A stretch of 64,000 bases of DNA, taken from assembly GCA_965248905.1 (NCBI GenBank), contig CBDFKS010000007.1:1612001-1676000 (forward strand). Direction: 5' to 3'. Below are positions 28,443 to 37,158 of this stretch, piece after piece. The notes below the pieces were generated by a model. It saw nothing but the letters and a program-made list of their open reading frames with translations. It searched no databases and was not told where the DNA came from. The translations under genes and the position numbers were made by a program. This stretch comes from CBDFKS01 sp965248905. Lineage in GTDB: Bacteria > Chloroflexota > Dehalococcoidia > Lucifugimonadales > JAGWBF01. Every line of letters starts with the position of its first letter. Within the stretch, counting starts at the first letter, position 1.

Positions 28443-28649
28443 ATGACAAGACGTTTTACCCTGGAATACTGGATAGACGACGGCTGGCATGTGGGCAAAT
28501 TAAAGGAGGTCCCAGGCATCTTTAGCCAGGGAGAATCCTTGGAAGAGCTGGAAAATAATATTAGAGATGCCTACCGAATGATGGGAGAAGAGGATCAGGG
28601 ATTGGTCCATCCTGACTCCCAGACCATAGAGATTACCATAGAGGTATGA
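28443..28649 (+). CDS. hicB: HicB family antitoxin
   Basis: The 68-residue protein has the HicB N-terminal fold pattern: a strand pair (FTLEYWIDDGWHVGKLKEVPG), then the GESLEELENNIRDAY helix typical of the family. It is short and has no separate DNA-binding domain. The stop overlaps the start of the next ORF (ATGA), which encodes the matching HicA. Here the antitoxin comes first, an order known for a subset of HicAB loci. It likely neutralises HicA by blocking its active site. Confidence 0.85.
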   Translation: MTRRFTLEYWIDDGWHVGKLKEVPGIFSQGESLEELENNIRDAYRMMGEEDQGLVHPDSQTIEITIEV

Positions 28650-28825
28650 GGCGCAGGGAATTTATCAGAGAACTGATAGCCTCAGGATGTTATTTACGGC
28701 GCCATGGTAGCAGGCATGATATATACGAGAATCCCAAGAATGGAAGAAAAGTGCCTATTCCTAGACACACGGAGATCAGAGATAGTGTCTGCCAGCTCAT
28801 TAGAAGACAATTAGGACTTAATTAA
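28646..28825 (+). CDS. hicA: HicA family mRNA interferase toxin
   Basis: A 59-codon ORF starts at ATG 28646, overlapping the hicB stop. It reads MRRREFIRELIASG.., then RRHGSRHDIYENP and KVPIPRHTEI, the classic HicA double-stranded-RNA-binding-like fold with the catalytic histidine in the GSRHDIY segment. HicA toxins cleave mRNA. The C-terminus ends in LIRRQLGL, also typical. The protein is complete and no frameshift is seen, so the pair may be functional. Confidence 0.88.
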   Translation: MRRREFIRELIASGCYLRRHGSRHDIYENPKNGRKVPIPRHTEIRDSVCQLIRRQLGLN

Positions 28826-28832
28826 ACTGAAT

Positions 28833-28895
28833 GGCCACAGAATCACAGAGATAGAAGACTAATTGGATTCTCCGTGCCTCGGTGTCTCTGTGGCT
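28833..28895. repeat. Palindromic intergenic repeat of the 'cacagag' type
   Basis: TGGCCACAGA..CACAGAGA on the left pairs with TGTCTCTGTGGC on the right around a short centre. It separates hicA from tldD and ends just before the tldD ribosome-binding site (GAGGAG), so it will be part of the tldD leader or act as a hairpin after hicA. Confidence 0.55.
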
Positions 28896-28915
28896 ACCGA
28901 TTGAGGAGTGCTTCT

Positions 28916-30484
28916 ATGCCCCAAAAAGTAGATGTGGAATTTCTGGAGAGGGTCCGACCCCAGATCAACGCTCTGGTGACCGAAGACGCCCGCCGTCTGC
29001 CGGGCCTGCGTTACTGCGACGTGCGAATGCAGGTAAAGGAAGAGAAGGGGGCCGTCGCCGAGAATGGCAATGAGAAGATGAGCGCGGAGGACTACGCGTT
29101 CGACTTCGGAGTGCGGGTAATCGCAGGGGGTCGTGCAACAGCTCCTGGATATTACGGCAAGGTGCTGGGCGCCACCGACATTGACCGCATTCAAGAAGTG
29201 GTGCTGGATGGAATCAAACAGGCCTACCAGAGGGCCAAGGCCAGCGCTCAGATGAAGGGCAGGACACGCCGCCGCTTTGGACTCCTCGGAGAAAGTCTTT
29301 ACGATGCGCAGCTGGCCCCCGTCCAGATTAGCCGCGACTCGACCAGCGCGACGTACAAGGTCGATCCCCGCACGGTGCCCCTGGAAGATACCATCAAGAT
29401 GGCGGTGGATGGCTGTAGGGCAGCCCAAGGAGCCAGCAATCAGGTGGTGTATGCCGCCGCGTCAGCCAGCACATTCCTTATGAGAGAGCTCTTCTGCAGC
29501 TCCGAAGGCACCGATGTAGACCAGAGCTTCGCCCAAACCGAAGGCTTCGTGATAGCCATATGTACTAGCGAGCACGGCAACCTTGAAATCTATGACTTCA
29601 CCGGCCATCAGCGCGGCTGGGAGATCCTAACTGATGGATACAACAATGGCTCCATCGTCCTTCCCAACTTCGTAGATTTCTGCAAGCAGCTCGGCGCCGA
29701 CGGCTCGGAGGTTGCCAGCTCTCCACCTCTTCGGCCCCCGGACAAACCGGTGGTTGTGGTTACCGACCCCCACTTCAACACCTTGCTGGTCCACGAGGTG
29801 GTGGGACACCCGTCTGAGCTGGACCGTGGTCTCAAGTACGAGACCTCCTATGCCGGTAGAAGCTGGTTCCTCAAGGACATGGCGGAGAACCAGATGGGCC
29901 GGCAGATCGCGTCGCCGCTGGTCAACGCCTATTCGGACCCGACCATAGAAGGGTTCGGCTCCTTCAAGTACGACCACGATGGGACTCCGGCCAGAAGGGC
30001 CTATCATATACGTGGAGGGACCTTCGAAGAGTTCCTCAACAATCGACAGACGGCCGGTATCCTCGGCGTAGAGCCCAATGGCTCGTCCAGGGCTACCGAG
30101 GCCAGCCTCATCCCATTGATTCGCATGACTAACACCGTGTTCGCCCCTGGAGACAGCGACCCCCAGCAGATAATCAGCGAAGTAGAGGACGGGTACTACG
30201 TTTCCGGCCACCGCATCCCTTCGGTATCCGAGGCCAGAGAAAACTTCCGTATCACGGCCGTAAAAGTGTATGAGATCAAGAACGGGCGGCTCGGGCAGCT
30301 ATACAGGGACGGGGGAATAACCTCGGATTCCAGGGACTATTTCATGAGCATCGATGCGGTGGGCAACGACTTCCGCATGTACCCCATACCCAACTGTGGC
30401 AAGGGCCAGCCGATGCAGGCCAAGCGCATGAGCAACGGCGGCCCAACCATGCGCGGCATCGCCCGGCTAACGGGGCATAGTTAG
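28916..30484 (+). CDS. tldD: TldD family metalloprotease subunit
   Basis: This is the catalytic subunit of a TldD/TldE (PmbA) zinc protease, which degrades unfolded or leader peptides in the cytosol. The 522-residue protein has the zinc site HEVVGH (residues 293-298) followed by PSELDRG. The start is set at ATG 28916 because GAGGAG lies 8 nt upstream; an in-frame ATG at 28874 falls inside the palindromic repeat. The partner TldE is encoded two genes down, with rmuC between, so the three are one operon. Confidence 0.9.
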   Translation: MPQKVDVEFLERVRPQINALVTEDARRLPGLRYCDVRMQVKEEKGAVAENGNEKMSAEDYAFDFGVRVIAGGRATAPGYYGKVLGATDIDRIQEVVLDGIKQAYQRAKASAQMKGRTRRRFGLLGESLYDAQLAPVQISRDSTSATYKVDPRTVPLEDTIKMAVDGCRAAQGASNQVVYAAASASTFLMRELFCSSEGTDVDQSFAQTEGFVIAICTSEHGNLEIYDFTGHQRGWEILTDGYNNGSIVLPNFVDFCKQLGADGSEVASSPPLRPPDKPVVVVTDPHFNTLLVHEVVGHPSELDRGLKYETSYAGRSWFLKDMAENQMGRQIASPLVNAYSDPTIEGFGSFKYDHDGTPARRAYHIRGGTFEEFLNNRQTAGILGVEPNGSSRATEASLIPLIRMTNTVFAPGDSDPQQIISEVEDGYYVSGHRIPSVSEARENFRITAVKVYEIKNGRLGQLYRDGGITSDSRDYFMSIDAVGNDFRMYPIPNCGKGQPMQAKRMSNGGPTMRGIARLTGHS

Positions 30485-30501
30485 AGGAGAGTGGGAGGTC
30501 G

Positions 30502-31566
30502 ATGCTACAGATACTGGGATGGCTATGGAGATTACTCCTTCGATTTCTTGGCATTCGACAAGAGCCCAATGATGGATACGCCGCCGGCCGCATAGACCAG
30601 CTTTATCAAAACGTTCGAGATGAGCTGGAGAAAGTCTCGAGCGTGGTGCAAAGGTTGGAAAAGGACCGAGAATCCAAGTTCGGAGAGCTAAGTGCGCAGC
30701 TCAAAATAATTGGTGAGCAAACAGTTTCTTTGACCACATCGACTCAAACCTTACGTGAAGCACTGGCCAGCTCACGAACCAGAGGCCAATGGGGAGAACG
30801 CATGGCCGAAGACATTCTGCGGCTAATGGGCTTTGTGGAAGGGATCAATTACCAGAAGCAAATGACCGTCCAAAGCGGAGACTCCCGCCCAGACTTCGTG
30901 TTCTTCCTACCACAGAACCTGAAACTGAACATGGACGTAAAATTCCCGTTGGATAACTACGTCAGATACATAGAAGCAGAGTCGGAGACGGATAAAGACA
31001 GCCACCGGCGTGACTTCCTTCGAGATGTAAGGGCAAGAATCACCGAAGTCAGCAACCGGCAGTATATAGACCCTGAGCAAGGCACGGTTGACTGTGTGTT
31101 ACTGTTCATTCCTAATGAAAGCATATATGCGTTCATTCATGAGTCAGATTCCAATGTCCTCGATATGGCCCTTCAGAGAAAGGTCATATGGTGTTCACCC
31201 CTTACCCTGTACGCCGTGCTCGCGGTAGTGCGGCAAGCAGTGGACAACTTCGCCCTGAGTAAGACCTCTAATGAAATTATCTCTCTGTTCGGCTCGTTTA
31301 ACGAACAATGGGGAAAGCTCACCGAGTCGATGGACACTTTAGGCAAGCGGATCAGTTCGGCACAAAAGGCGTTTGATGACCTCAGTGGAACAAGGCGCCG
31401 AGCCTTGGAGCGACCACTGGGAAGAATCGAGCAGCTACGGAAACAGCGATCGCTGCCCGTTGCCGAAGAATACGACGAGATGTTCGTAGGGTCCATTGAT
31501 GATAATGATGGTGTGCCCGTCAATTCATTGTCGTGGCCTGCGGAAGAGAATGAAAAGGAGACATAG
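30502..31566 (+). CDS. rmuC: RmuC-family DNA recombination protein
   Basis: The 354-residue protein starts with a hydrophobic anchor (residues 1-18), then a coiled coil (about 25-90) and the RmuC nuclease-like domain with RGQWGERMAEDILRLMG, RPDFVFFLP and the MDVKFPLDNY catalytic segment. RmuC proteins limit sequence inversions and are restriction-endonuclease-fold nucleases. The gene stands 17 nt after tldD and its stop is followed directly by the tldE ATG, so expression is coupled to the protease genes. Confidence 0.9.
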   Translation: MLQILGWLWRLLLRFLGIRQEPNDGYAAGRIDQLYQNVRDELEKVSSVVQRLEKDRESKFGELSAQLKIIGEQTVSLTTSTQTLREALASSRTRGQWGERMAEDILRLMGFVEGINYQKQMTVQSGDSRPDFVFFLPQNLKLNMDVKFPLDNYVRYIEAESETDKDSHRRDFLRDVRARITEVSNRQYIDPEQGTVDCVLLFIPNESIYAFIHESDSNVLDMALQRKVIWCSPLTLYAVLAVVRQAVDNFALSKTSNEIISLFGSFNEQWGKLTESMDTLGKRISSAQKAFDDLSGTRRRALERPLGRIEQLRKQRSLPVAEEYDEMFVGSIDDNDGVPVNSLSWPAEENEKET

Positions 31567-33126
31567 ATGCAGCCATTAGGAGCTCTCAGCCGTGCCGTGC
31601 GCGAAGGCCTGGCCTATCTCAAGACCCAGCCTGACATCGCCGAAGGGGAGGTATTCGCCTCGGCCAACGGCAATCTGACGGTGCGGCTGAACTACACCTC
31701 TCGGATACCCAGCAACGGTGTGGAGGAGCCCAAGTCCCTGGAGTCCTACGGACTGGGCATCAGGGTGGCCATCTCCACACCCGAAGGTCTGAAGACCGGC
31801 TTCGGCAGCGAGCCCACAGACCTGTCCATCGAGGGAGTAAAGCGCTCTCTGGAGAAGGCTCGTCATGGGGCGGTGCTGGACAGGGAGTACGTGTCCTTGC
31901 CCAAGCCCACCGGTCAGCGGCCTACTCTGAGCAAAAACCATGATCCCGCCGTTATGCGTATAAGCAATAACCGGCTGGTCAAGGCGGGCTGGGACACCGT
32001 TGAGCGTGCCCTTGAGGTGTTCAGCACCTCGGAGGACCTGCTTAACCTGGCCGGCTCACCAGAGGGAGTCAGAGACCTGGGAATAATTCTCGGGGGAGAC
32101 GTGGTCATGCTCCAAGAGCGCATGGCAATAGGCTCATACCACATGCCCAAAGTACAGACCGACGAGTCTACCATGGTCATGGCCTTCACCACCGCCATGC
32201 TGGAGGACCAATATGCCAAGGGCAGTGGCTGGTCCGTGGGTAACCGCCTATCCGAGTACAGCGGCGGGCCCGGCGCCGACGCGGCCCGCAACGCTATCCG
32301 GTCGGTGAACGGGCAACGGGTGCCCGATGGCGCCTATCGTGTCATTCTGGGACCTCAGACCCTGACAGAAATCCTGGAGTGGGTTTTGATGCCTAGCCTT
32401 CAGCTAGACACCTTTTACGCTGGGGCTTCCACCTTCCTGGGCAAACTGGGCCAGCAGGTTTCATCCGACAGCCTTAACTTGTATGACGACGGCTCCATGC
32501 CTGGTTTGGCAGCCAGCAAGTCCATCACCGACGAAGGGCTTCCTACCGGTAGAGCCGAGCTAATCAAGGACGGAGTCCTGGTGGGACTTCTTGCCAACTA
32601 CTACGATCAACAGCGAATGCTCAACGACCCTAAAGGGCGGGAGAAGCTGGGAGTCGATCCGAAAGAGGCGTCCGGGGCCATCGCCCCATGGAACGGCTTC
32701 CGCACCGGCCGCGGAGGAGGGAGAAACTTCGACTCGCCACCCTCGACTACTCCTACTAACCTAATCGTAGAGAGCGGCAAGGGATACTCTCATCAGGAGC
32801 TGCTGAATATGGTAGGCGACGGACTATATATCGGCCGCATATGGTACACCTACCCGGTTAATGGCATTGGGCCCGGGGACTTCAGTGGCACGGTGGTAGG
32901 CGACTCTTACATAATCAAGGACGGGAAAATGGCGGCGCCCATCAAGCCGAACACTCTTCGCATGAACGAAAACATACACAACATGCTCAACAGCATTTTG
33001 GGCATCGGCAGTGAACGCAACGGCACGGTACGTTGGGCGTCGGACCAAGTTACCTGGTCTCCGGAGGTGGCGGTGAAGGACTTCCATCTCAATCAGATTG
33101 GGGAGTACATGGAGCAGATATTCTAG
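31567..33126 (+). CDS. tldE: TldE/PmbA family protease partner subunit
   Basis: The 519-residue paralogue of TldD lacks the HExxxH zinc site and therefore is the non-catalytic TldE/PmbA-type subunit. Family landmarks are the mid-protein GPQTLTEIL, the SITDEGLPTGRAELIKDG segment and the C-terminal SGTVVGDSYIIKDGKM. It forms the heterodimeric chamber with TldD. The ATG follows the rmuC stop with no gap (TAGATG). Convergent with mgtE, 8 nt apart, with no clear terminator between. Confidence 0.87.
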   Translation: MQPLGALSRAVREGLAYLKTQPDIAEGEVFASANGNLTVRLNYTSRIPSNGVEEPKSLESYGLGIRVAISTPEGLKTGFGSEPTDLSIEGVKRSLEKARHGAVLDREYVSLPKPTGQRPTLSKNHDPAVMRISNNRLVKAGWDTVERALEVFSTSEDLLNLAGSPEGVRDLGIILGGDVVMLQERMAIGSYHMPKVQTDESTMVMAFTTAMLEDQYAKGSGWSVGNRLSEYSGGPGADAARNAIRSVNGQRVPDGAYRVILGPQTLTEILEWVLMPSLQLDTFYAGASTFLGKLGQQVSSDSLNLYDDGSMPGLAASKSITDEGLPTGRAELIKDGVLVGLLANYYDQQRMLNDPKGREKLGVDPKEASGAIAPWNGFRTGRGGGRNFDSPPSTTPTNLIVESGKGYSHQELLNMVGDGLYIGRIWYTYPVNGIGPGDFSGTVVGDSYIIKDGKMAAPIKPNTLRMNENIHNMLNSILGIGSERNGTVRWASDQVTWSPEVAVKDFHLNQIGEYMEQIF

Positions 33127-33134
33127 AGCTCGAG

Positions 33135-34508
33135 CTACAGCAGATAGCTGATCAGGGCAGCAGCAATACCAAGGAACAGCAGTAAACCGACCACATCAGT
33201 GATGGTTGTGACGATAACGGCGGCAGCTAACGCGGGGTCCAGACCGAATCGTCGTAGGACCAGTGGAGTTGAGGCCCCCGCCAATCCCGCAACAGCTGTG
33301 TTACCCACCATCGCCAGGCCGAGGACCACCCCCAACATGTAGTTTCCTTTCCAAGCCCATGCCAGGAGGCCCACTATCAAGCCCAGCAAGATACCGTGAA
33401 TAAAGCCCAAGGCAAGTTCCCTGGCAACCAGCTGAGACACCCGTCTCTCAGGAATGTCTCCGGTAGCGATACTCCTGACCACTAACGTAAGGGTCTGGGT
33501 TCCCACGATGCCTCCCTGCCCCGCGACAACAGGGAGAAAGACTGCTAAGGCCACGACCTTGCCAATGGTGGATTCAAATAGGCTCACAACCAAAGCGGCA
33601 ATGAGGGTTGTTGCAAGATTGAGATAAAGCCAGGGCAGACGATTTCGGATGGAGCCGCCCAAGGGGCCGAAGAGACTCTCTCGTGCTATACCGGTCATCT
33701 TAGCCATGTCTTCGGTGGCCTCTTCGCTCAACACATCCACTAGATCGTCCACCAAGATCACACCGACAAGCCGCCGCTCCTCATCTACCACCGGAAGATA
33801 GCTCAGGTCGTATCGCTCCATAAGACGGGCGCACTCCTCCTGGTCCGTTCCGGTAGCCACAGATACGATCTGCGGGTCCATAATTTCGCTAACCAGAGTT
33901 GCGGGACGCGCCAACGCCAAACGAATCACACCCAGAGAGCCCACCAACTTTCCGTCGGAGTCAACTATGACGATGGAGCCTATGTCCTCCGCTTCGGGCC
34001 CGAGAATGCGAACACTATCCAGGGCAATCGCGGCCGTCACGTCATCCCGTACCGAGATGTACCGTGGTGTCATGATGCCGCCGGCACTCTCATCGGTGTA
34101 GTCCAGTAACGGGGCTACATCTTCACTCTCCTCCATACCCTCTAGGGCCTGTTGAAATTGCTTTTCCGGAAGCTGCTTCAGGAAGTCCGCTGCCACCTCT
34201 GGACGAGTCTCGTCCAGGATATCTGAGAGAGCCGGCGTTGCCATATCTCCGAACACTCCGGCAGCCGTTTCCGGCTCCATCTGTTCCAAAATCTCGGCTG
34301 ACTCTTCAACACCCAGAGCCGCCAGCAGACCCTGCTGTTGCTCAGGCTCCAGCTCGGCCAGCAGTTCGGCTTGATCGGCGGGATGAAGGCTGCTGAATAC
34401 CTCACGGGCCGATTCCAGCTGCCGGCGTTCGAGGTACTCGATTACCTGACCCATGAGCTGCTGGGCCTGCTCTATTGTTTCGGGCATTGAATCTCTTCGT
34501 GGTTCCAC
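33135..34508 (-). CDS. mgtE: Magnesium transporter MgtE
   Basis: The 457-residue integral membrane protein has the full MgtE architecture: an N-terminal helical MgtE_N superhelix (about 1-130), two CBS domains (about 135-255) that sense Mg2+, and a C-terminal pore domain with five membrane helices from about 285. Pore segments such as GQGGIVGTQTLTLVVRSIA and GNTAVAGLAGASTPLVLRRFGLDPALAAAVIVTTITDV, shown here only in part, match the family. The start is ATG at 34508. Confidence 0.94.
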   Translation of the reverse strand: MEPRRDSMPETIEQAQQLMGQVIEYLERRQLESAREVFSSLHPADQAELLAELEPEQQQGLLAALGVEESAEILEQMEPETAAGVFGDMATPALSDILDETRPEVAADFLKQLPEKQFQQALEGMEESEDVAPLLDYTDESAGGIMTPRYISVRDDVTAAIALDSVRILGPEAEDIGSIVIVDSDGKLVGSLGVIRLALARPATLVSEIMDPQIVSVATGTDQEECARLMERYDLSYLPVVDEERRLVGVILVDDLVDVLSEEATEDMAKMTGIARESLFGPLGGSIRNRLPWLYLNLATTLIAALVVSLFESTIGKVVALAVFLPVVAGQGGIVGTQTLTLVVRSIATGDIPERRVSQLVARELALGFIHGILLGLIVGLLAWAWKGNYMLGVVLGLAMVGNTAVAGLAGASTPLVLRRFGLDPALAAAVIVTTITDVVGLLLFLGIAAALISYLL

Positions 34509-34633
34509 AGTCAGCCTTATCCGTTAGTGAAATGTATGTAGGGCCTGCTTGTCTGGCGGATTAATCGTTAATGTCAGAATAGAAAGAGCTAGGCCAGGCA
34601 TGCTGACAAAACCAAAGTAACCACCCCACGGCA

Positions 34634-34797
34634 CTAGCAGTCAGTCAACCTTAAAATTGAAGCATCGTTTCACCCCCATCCCTTCGGCAGGCTCAGGACA
34701 AGCTCTAGCCTTCCACCATCGAGGGGGAAGGGATCTGTTCTCTCCCCCTTGATGGGGGTGAAAGACACCTATCAAATCTTGGTTGACTATGCACTAG
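34634..34797. repeat. MITE-like element, copy 2, with long terminal inverted repeats
   Basis: The same element as at 27-208. The left arm CTAG..AGTCAACC, an A/T-rich stretch and TTTCACCCCCATC is matched by the right arm GATGGGGGTGAAA, A/T-rich sequence and GGTTGACT..CTAG. Its centre differs from copy 1 by carrying a GGCAGGCTCAGGACAAGC segment. Direct GCACTAGCA sequences flank the element (34631-34639 and 34791-34799), though they partly coincide with the inverted arms. The rest of the 34509-34945 gap contains no gene or other structure that I can support. Confidence 0.7.
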
Positions 34798-34945
34798 CAC
34801 GTGGCATTTTCGATTAGTCCAAGAGACCTTGTAAATCAGTATCGTGTAACGGAGCGATGAACAGTACTTAAGGTATAAACGGCGAGTATAGAGGGTGATC
34901 CCTCGCCACAAACCCCAAAACTACAGGAGCAGACAGCATGGTAAA

Positions 34946-36151
34946 CTACGGTAATATCTTCACCACTTCCTGCTGTATCGGGGTGGTGACGGACGGCCCC
35001 TCCTCCGACATATACACGTCAATCTCCGAACGGACTCCAAACTCGGGTAAGTAGATCCCCGGCTCGATGCTGAAACATATTCCGGGAGTAATATTACGAG
35101 TATCCTCCGTCTCGAAGCTATCCAGGTTCACGGCATCACCATGTACTTCGTGGCTTATGCTATGCCCCAATCGGTGGGTGAAGTAGTCTCCGTACCCTTT
35201 CCGAGCGATATATTCCCGAGCGATCCGGTCTACCTGGCGCCCTTGAAGGGTTATACCCTGACGGGCCGAGCCTTCCAGGTATTTCACGGCTGAGTCCCTG
35301 GCAGTGGTCACCACCTGAAACACCTCTTGGTGCCTCTCGGGAACCTCGTCGCCCACATAAGCAACCCACGTGATATCGGCATAGACACTGCCTTTATCAA
35401 TCTCTTTGGCCCAAAGGTCTATCAGCACCCAATCGGCTACATTGATAGTGCTGCTCCTGTCTTCTAAAGGCTCGTAGTGAGGGTCGCTGGCATGCTCATT
35501 AACAGCCACGATGGGCCCATCTGGAGAGGTGAGTGCTTCCTCTCTGAATCGTTGGCGTATGAACTCGGCCACTTGGTATTCCGTTGGTCTTTGCTTTAGA
35601 TTCTGGCCTATGTACTGGAACGCTTCCTGAACTATTCTCCCCAGTTTATCAGCCGAGCGCATGTGAGAGTTAAGCTGTGCCTCAGACCAACGCTGAGTGG
35701 CGTACTGAAGCAGGTCTGCCGACGACACTATCTCCGTACCAAGACTCCGCACCAGCTCCACCGTACCCGAGTCCACCCGCGAAGCCCGTGGAATCGTGGC
35801 CATGGGAGAGTACTCCATCGCTACCTGGTCTGTAGACGAAAGAAGTTTTCCTAGCTCATCCATCATCGTTTGGCGATTGCGATATACCACCAGAGCTTCC
35901 GGCCCTAAATGGTCTTCCGTGGTGTTCTGGAACCTGCCTGCATCCACATGATGAACTAGTAGCTTGGGGTCTCCGGCAGACGGAATAAAAAGGAAACATG
36001 GACGGGTTATGGGACCAACGCCTTCATCTACAATCTGCCAGAATATGGGATTAGATCTCCGATAGTCGTATATAAGCCAACCGCCGACAGACGGCTCGGC
36101 GTCGCCGGCCATATACTCCTGGGCCTCTTTTATTACCTGTGTAGTTGGCAT
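34946..36151 (-). CDS. M24 family metallopeptidase (Xaa-Pro peptidase-like)
   Basis: The 401-residue protein combines an N-terminal creatinase-like domain (1-150) with a C-terminal pita-bread M24 domain. Metal ligands are visible as the two Asp in DLWAKEIDKGSVYADIT, the His in HRLGHSISHEVHGD, and the Glu residues in SIEPGIY and VRSEIDVY. It is probably a cytosolic aminopeptidase releasing the residue before proline, though creatinase-type activity cannot be excluded. The gene stands on its own with a 5' neighbour SDR 67 nt upstream. Confidence 0.87.
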   Translation of the reverse strand: MPTTQVIKEAQEYMAGDAEPSVGGWLIYDYRRSNPIFWQIVDEGVGPITRPCFLFIPSAGDPKLLVHHVDAGRFQNTTEDHLGPEALVVYRNRQTMMDELGKLLSSTDQVAMEYSPMATIPRASRVDSGTVELVRSLGTEIVSSADLLQYATQRWSEAQLNSHMRSADKLGRIVQEAFQYIGQNLKQRPTEYQVAEFIRQRFREEALTSPDGPIVAVNEHASDPHYEPLEDRSSTINVADWVLIDLWAKEIDKGSVYADITWVAYVGDEVPERHQEVFQVVTTARDSAVKYLEGSARQGITLQGRQVDRIAREYIARKGYGDYFTHRLGHSISHEVHGDAVNLDSFETEDTRNITPGICFSIEPGIYLPEFGVRSEIDVYMSEEGPSVTTPIQQEVVKILP

Positions 36152-36218
36152 ATCTTTATTTCCATCTGAATGTGAGATTCGGAACTATCGCTGGTAGACC
36201 ATTGGCCTCCGACGAACC

Positions 36219-37013
36219 CTAAAGGGTGGATTGTAGCGCGCCACCGTCCAGAAAGATATTTGCCCCGGTAATATAGCTAGCCCTGTCCGATGCCAAGAAA
36301 GCAATCAGGTCGCCCATCTCTTCGGGCTTGCCCAGGCGTCCCATGGGGATCTTTTCGGTAACGCCATTCATTACACCCTCAGCAGACCGTCTCTGCTCCT
36401 GGGCCTGAGTCTCGAACTGGGAAGCCAGTCGGTCGGTAAGGACATATCCAGGAAGGACGTTGTTCACGGTTATGTTAAACGGGGCCAGCTCCGAAGCGAG
36501 CATCTTGGAGTACCCAACAGCTGCGAGCCTGCTTGCCGTTGAGAGCACCATACCATCTACAGGCTGTTTTGCCGACATCGATAGACGGTTTACTATCCTG
36601 CCCCACTGCTGCTGCTTCATATAGGGGATAACTTCCCGGCTCATTCGCACCACGCTGAAAAAGTTCTCGTCCAGCGCCTCGTTCCAGGATTCATCGCCCA
36701 GTTCAGAGGGGCGACCTAATGGAGAACCGGCCACATTATTGATGGCGATGTCTATCCTGCCGAATCGATTGAATGTGCTGCGAACGACCCGCCTGATGTC
36801 CTCCATGCGGGAGAGGTCACCAGGTATAGCCAGCACGTGATGCTGGGAACCCACTCGGGCGATATCCATCTCTGCTTTTCGGAGGTCTGCTTCGTTACGG
36901 GCACAGATGGTCACGCTGGCGCCACCCCTGGCCAAAGCCAGAGCCGCAGCCAGGCCCATCCCCTTGCTGGAGCCTCCCACTATGGCTACCCGATCTTCAA
37001 GCCCCAGCTCCAT
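36219..37013 (-). CDS. SDR family oxidoreductase, beta-ketoacyl-reductase-like subgroup with altered catalytic site
   Basis: This is a 264-residue Rossmann-fold protein with GGSSKGMGLA for cofactor binding, NNVAG, and a C-terminal ASYITGANIFLDGG. At the place of the catalytic YxxxK it reads S-T-A-S-R (within MVLSTASRLAA), so the Tyr is Ser and the Lys is Arg. A known SDR subgroup shares this departure, so the gene is likely intact, but a standard reductase mechanism is doubtful. AGGAGGT lies 8 nt before ATG 37013, which is preferred to the upstream in-frame start at 37085. It may be co-transcribed with the M24 gene. Confidence 0.85.
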   Translation of the reverse strand: MELGLEDRVAIVGGSSKGMGLAAALALARGGASVTICARNEADLRKAEMDIARVGSQHHVLAIPGDLSRMEDIRRVVRSTFNRFGRIDIAINNVAGSPLGRPSELGDESWNEALDENFFSVVRMSREVIPYMKQQQWGRIVNRLSMSAKQPVDGMVLSTASRLAAVGYSKMLASELAPFNITVNNVLPGYVLTDRLASQFETQAQEQRRSAEGVMNGVTEKIPMGRLGKPEEMGDLIAFLASDRASYITGANIFLDGGALQSTL

Positions 37014-37158
37014 ATCGCTCTTACCTCCTGGTAGGATAAGTCCCGTCCAATGATAATCCTCAGCGGAATAAGAGGCAATAGTCAATAAGGGGGAAAACTT
37101 TCGCCCACCAAGACAGTTCGAGGCTAAGCAGAGGAAAAGAGATGAGGCTCGAAGTTAT

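Noticed and set aside
33127..33134. Terminator between the convergent tldE and mgtE genes
   Set aside because: Only a GAGCTCGAGCT-type palindrome is nearby, with no stable stem and no T-run.
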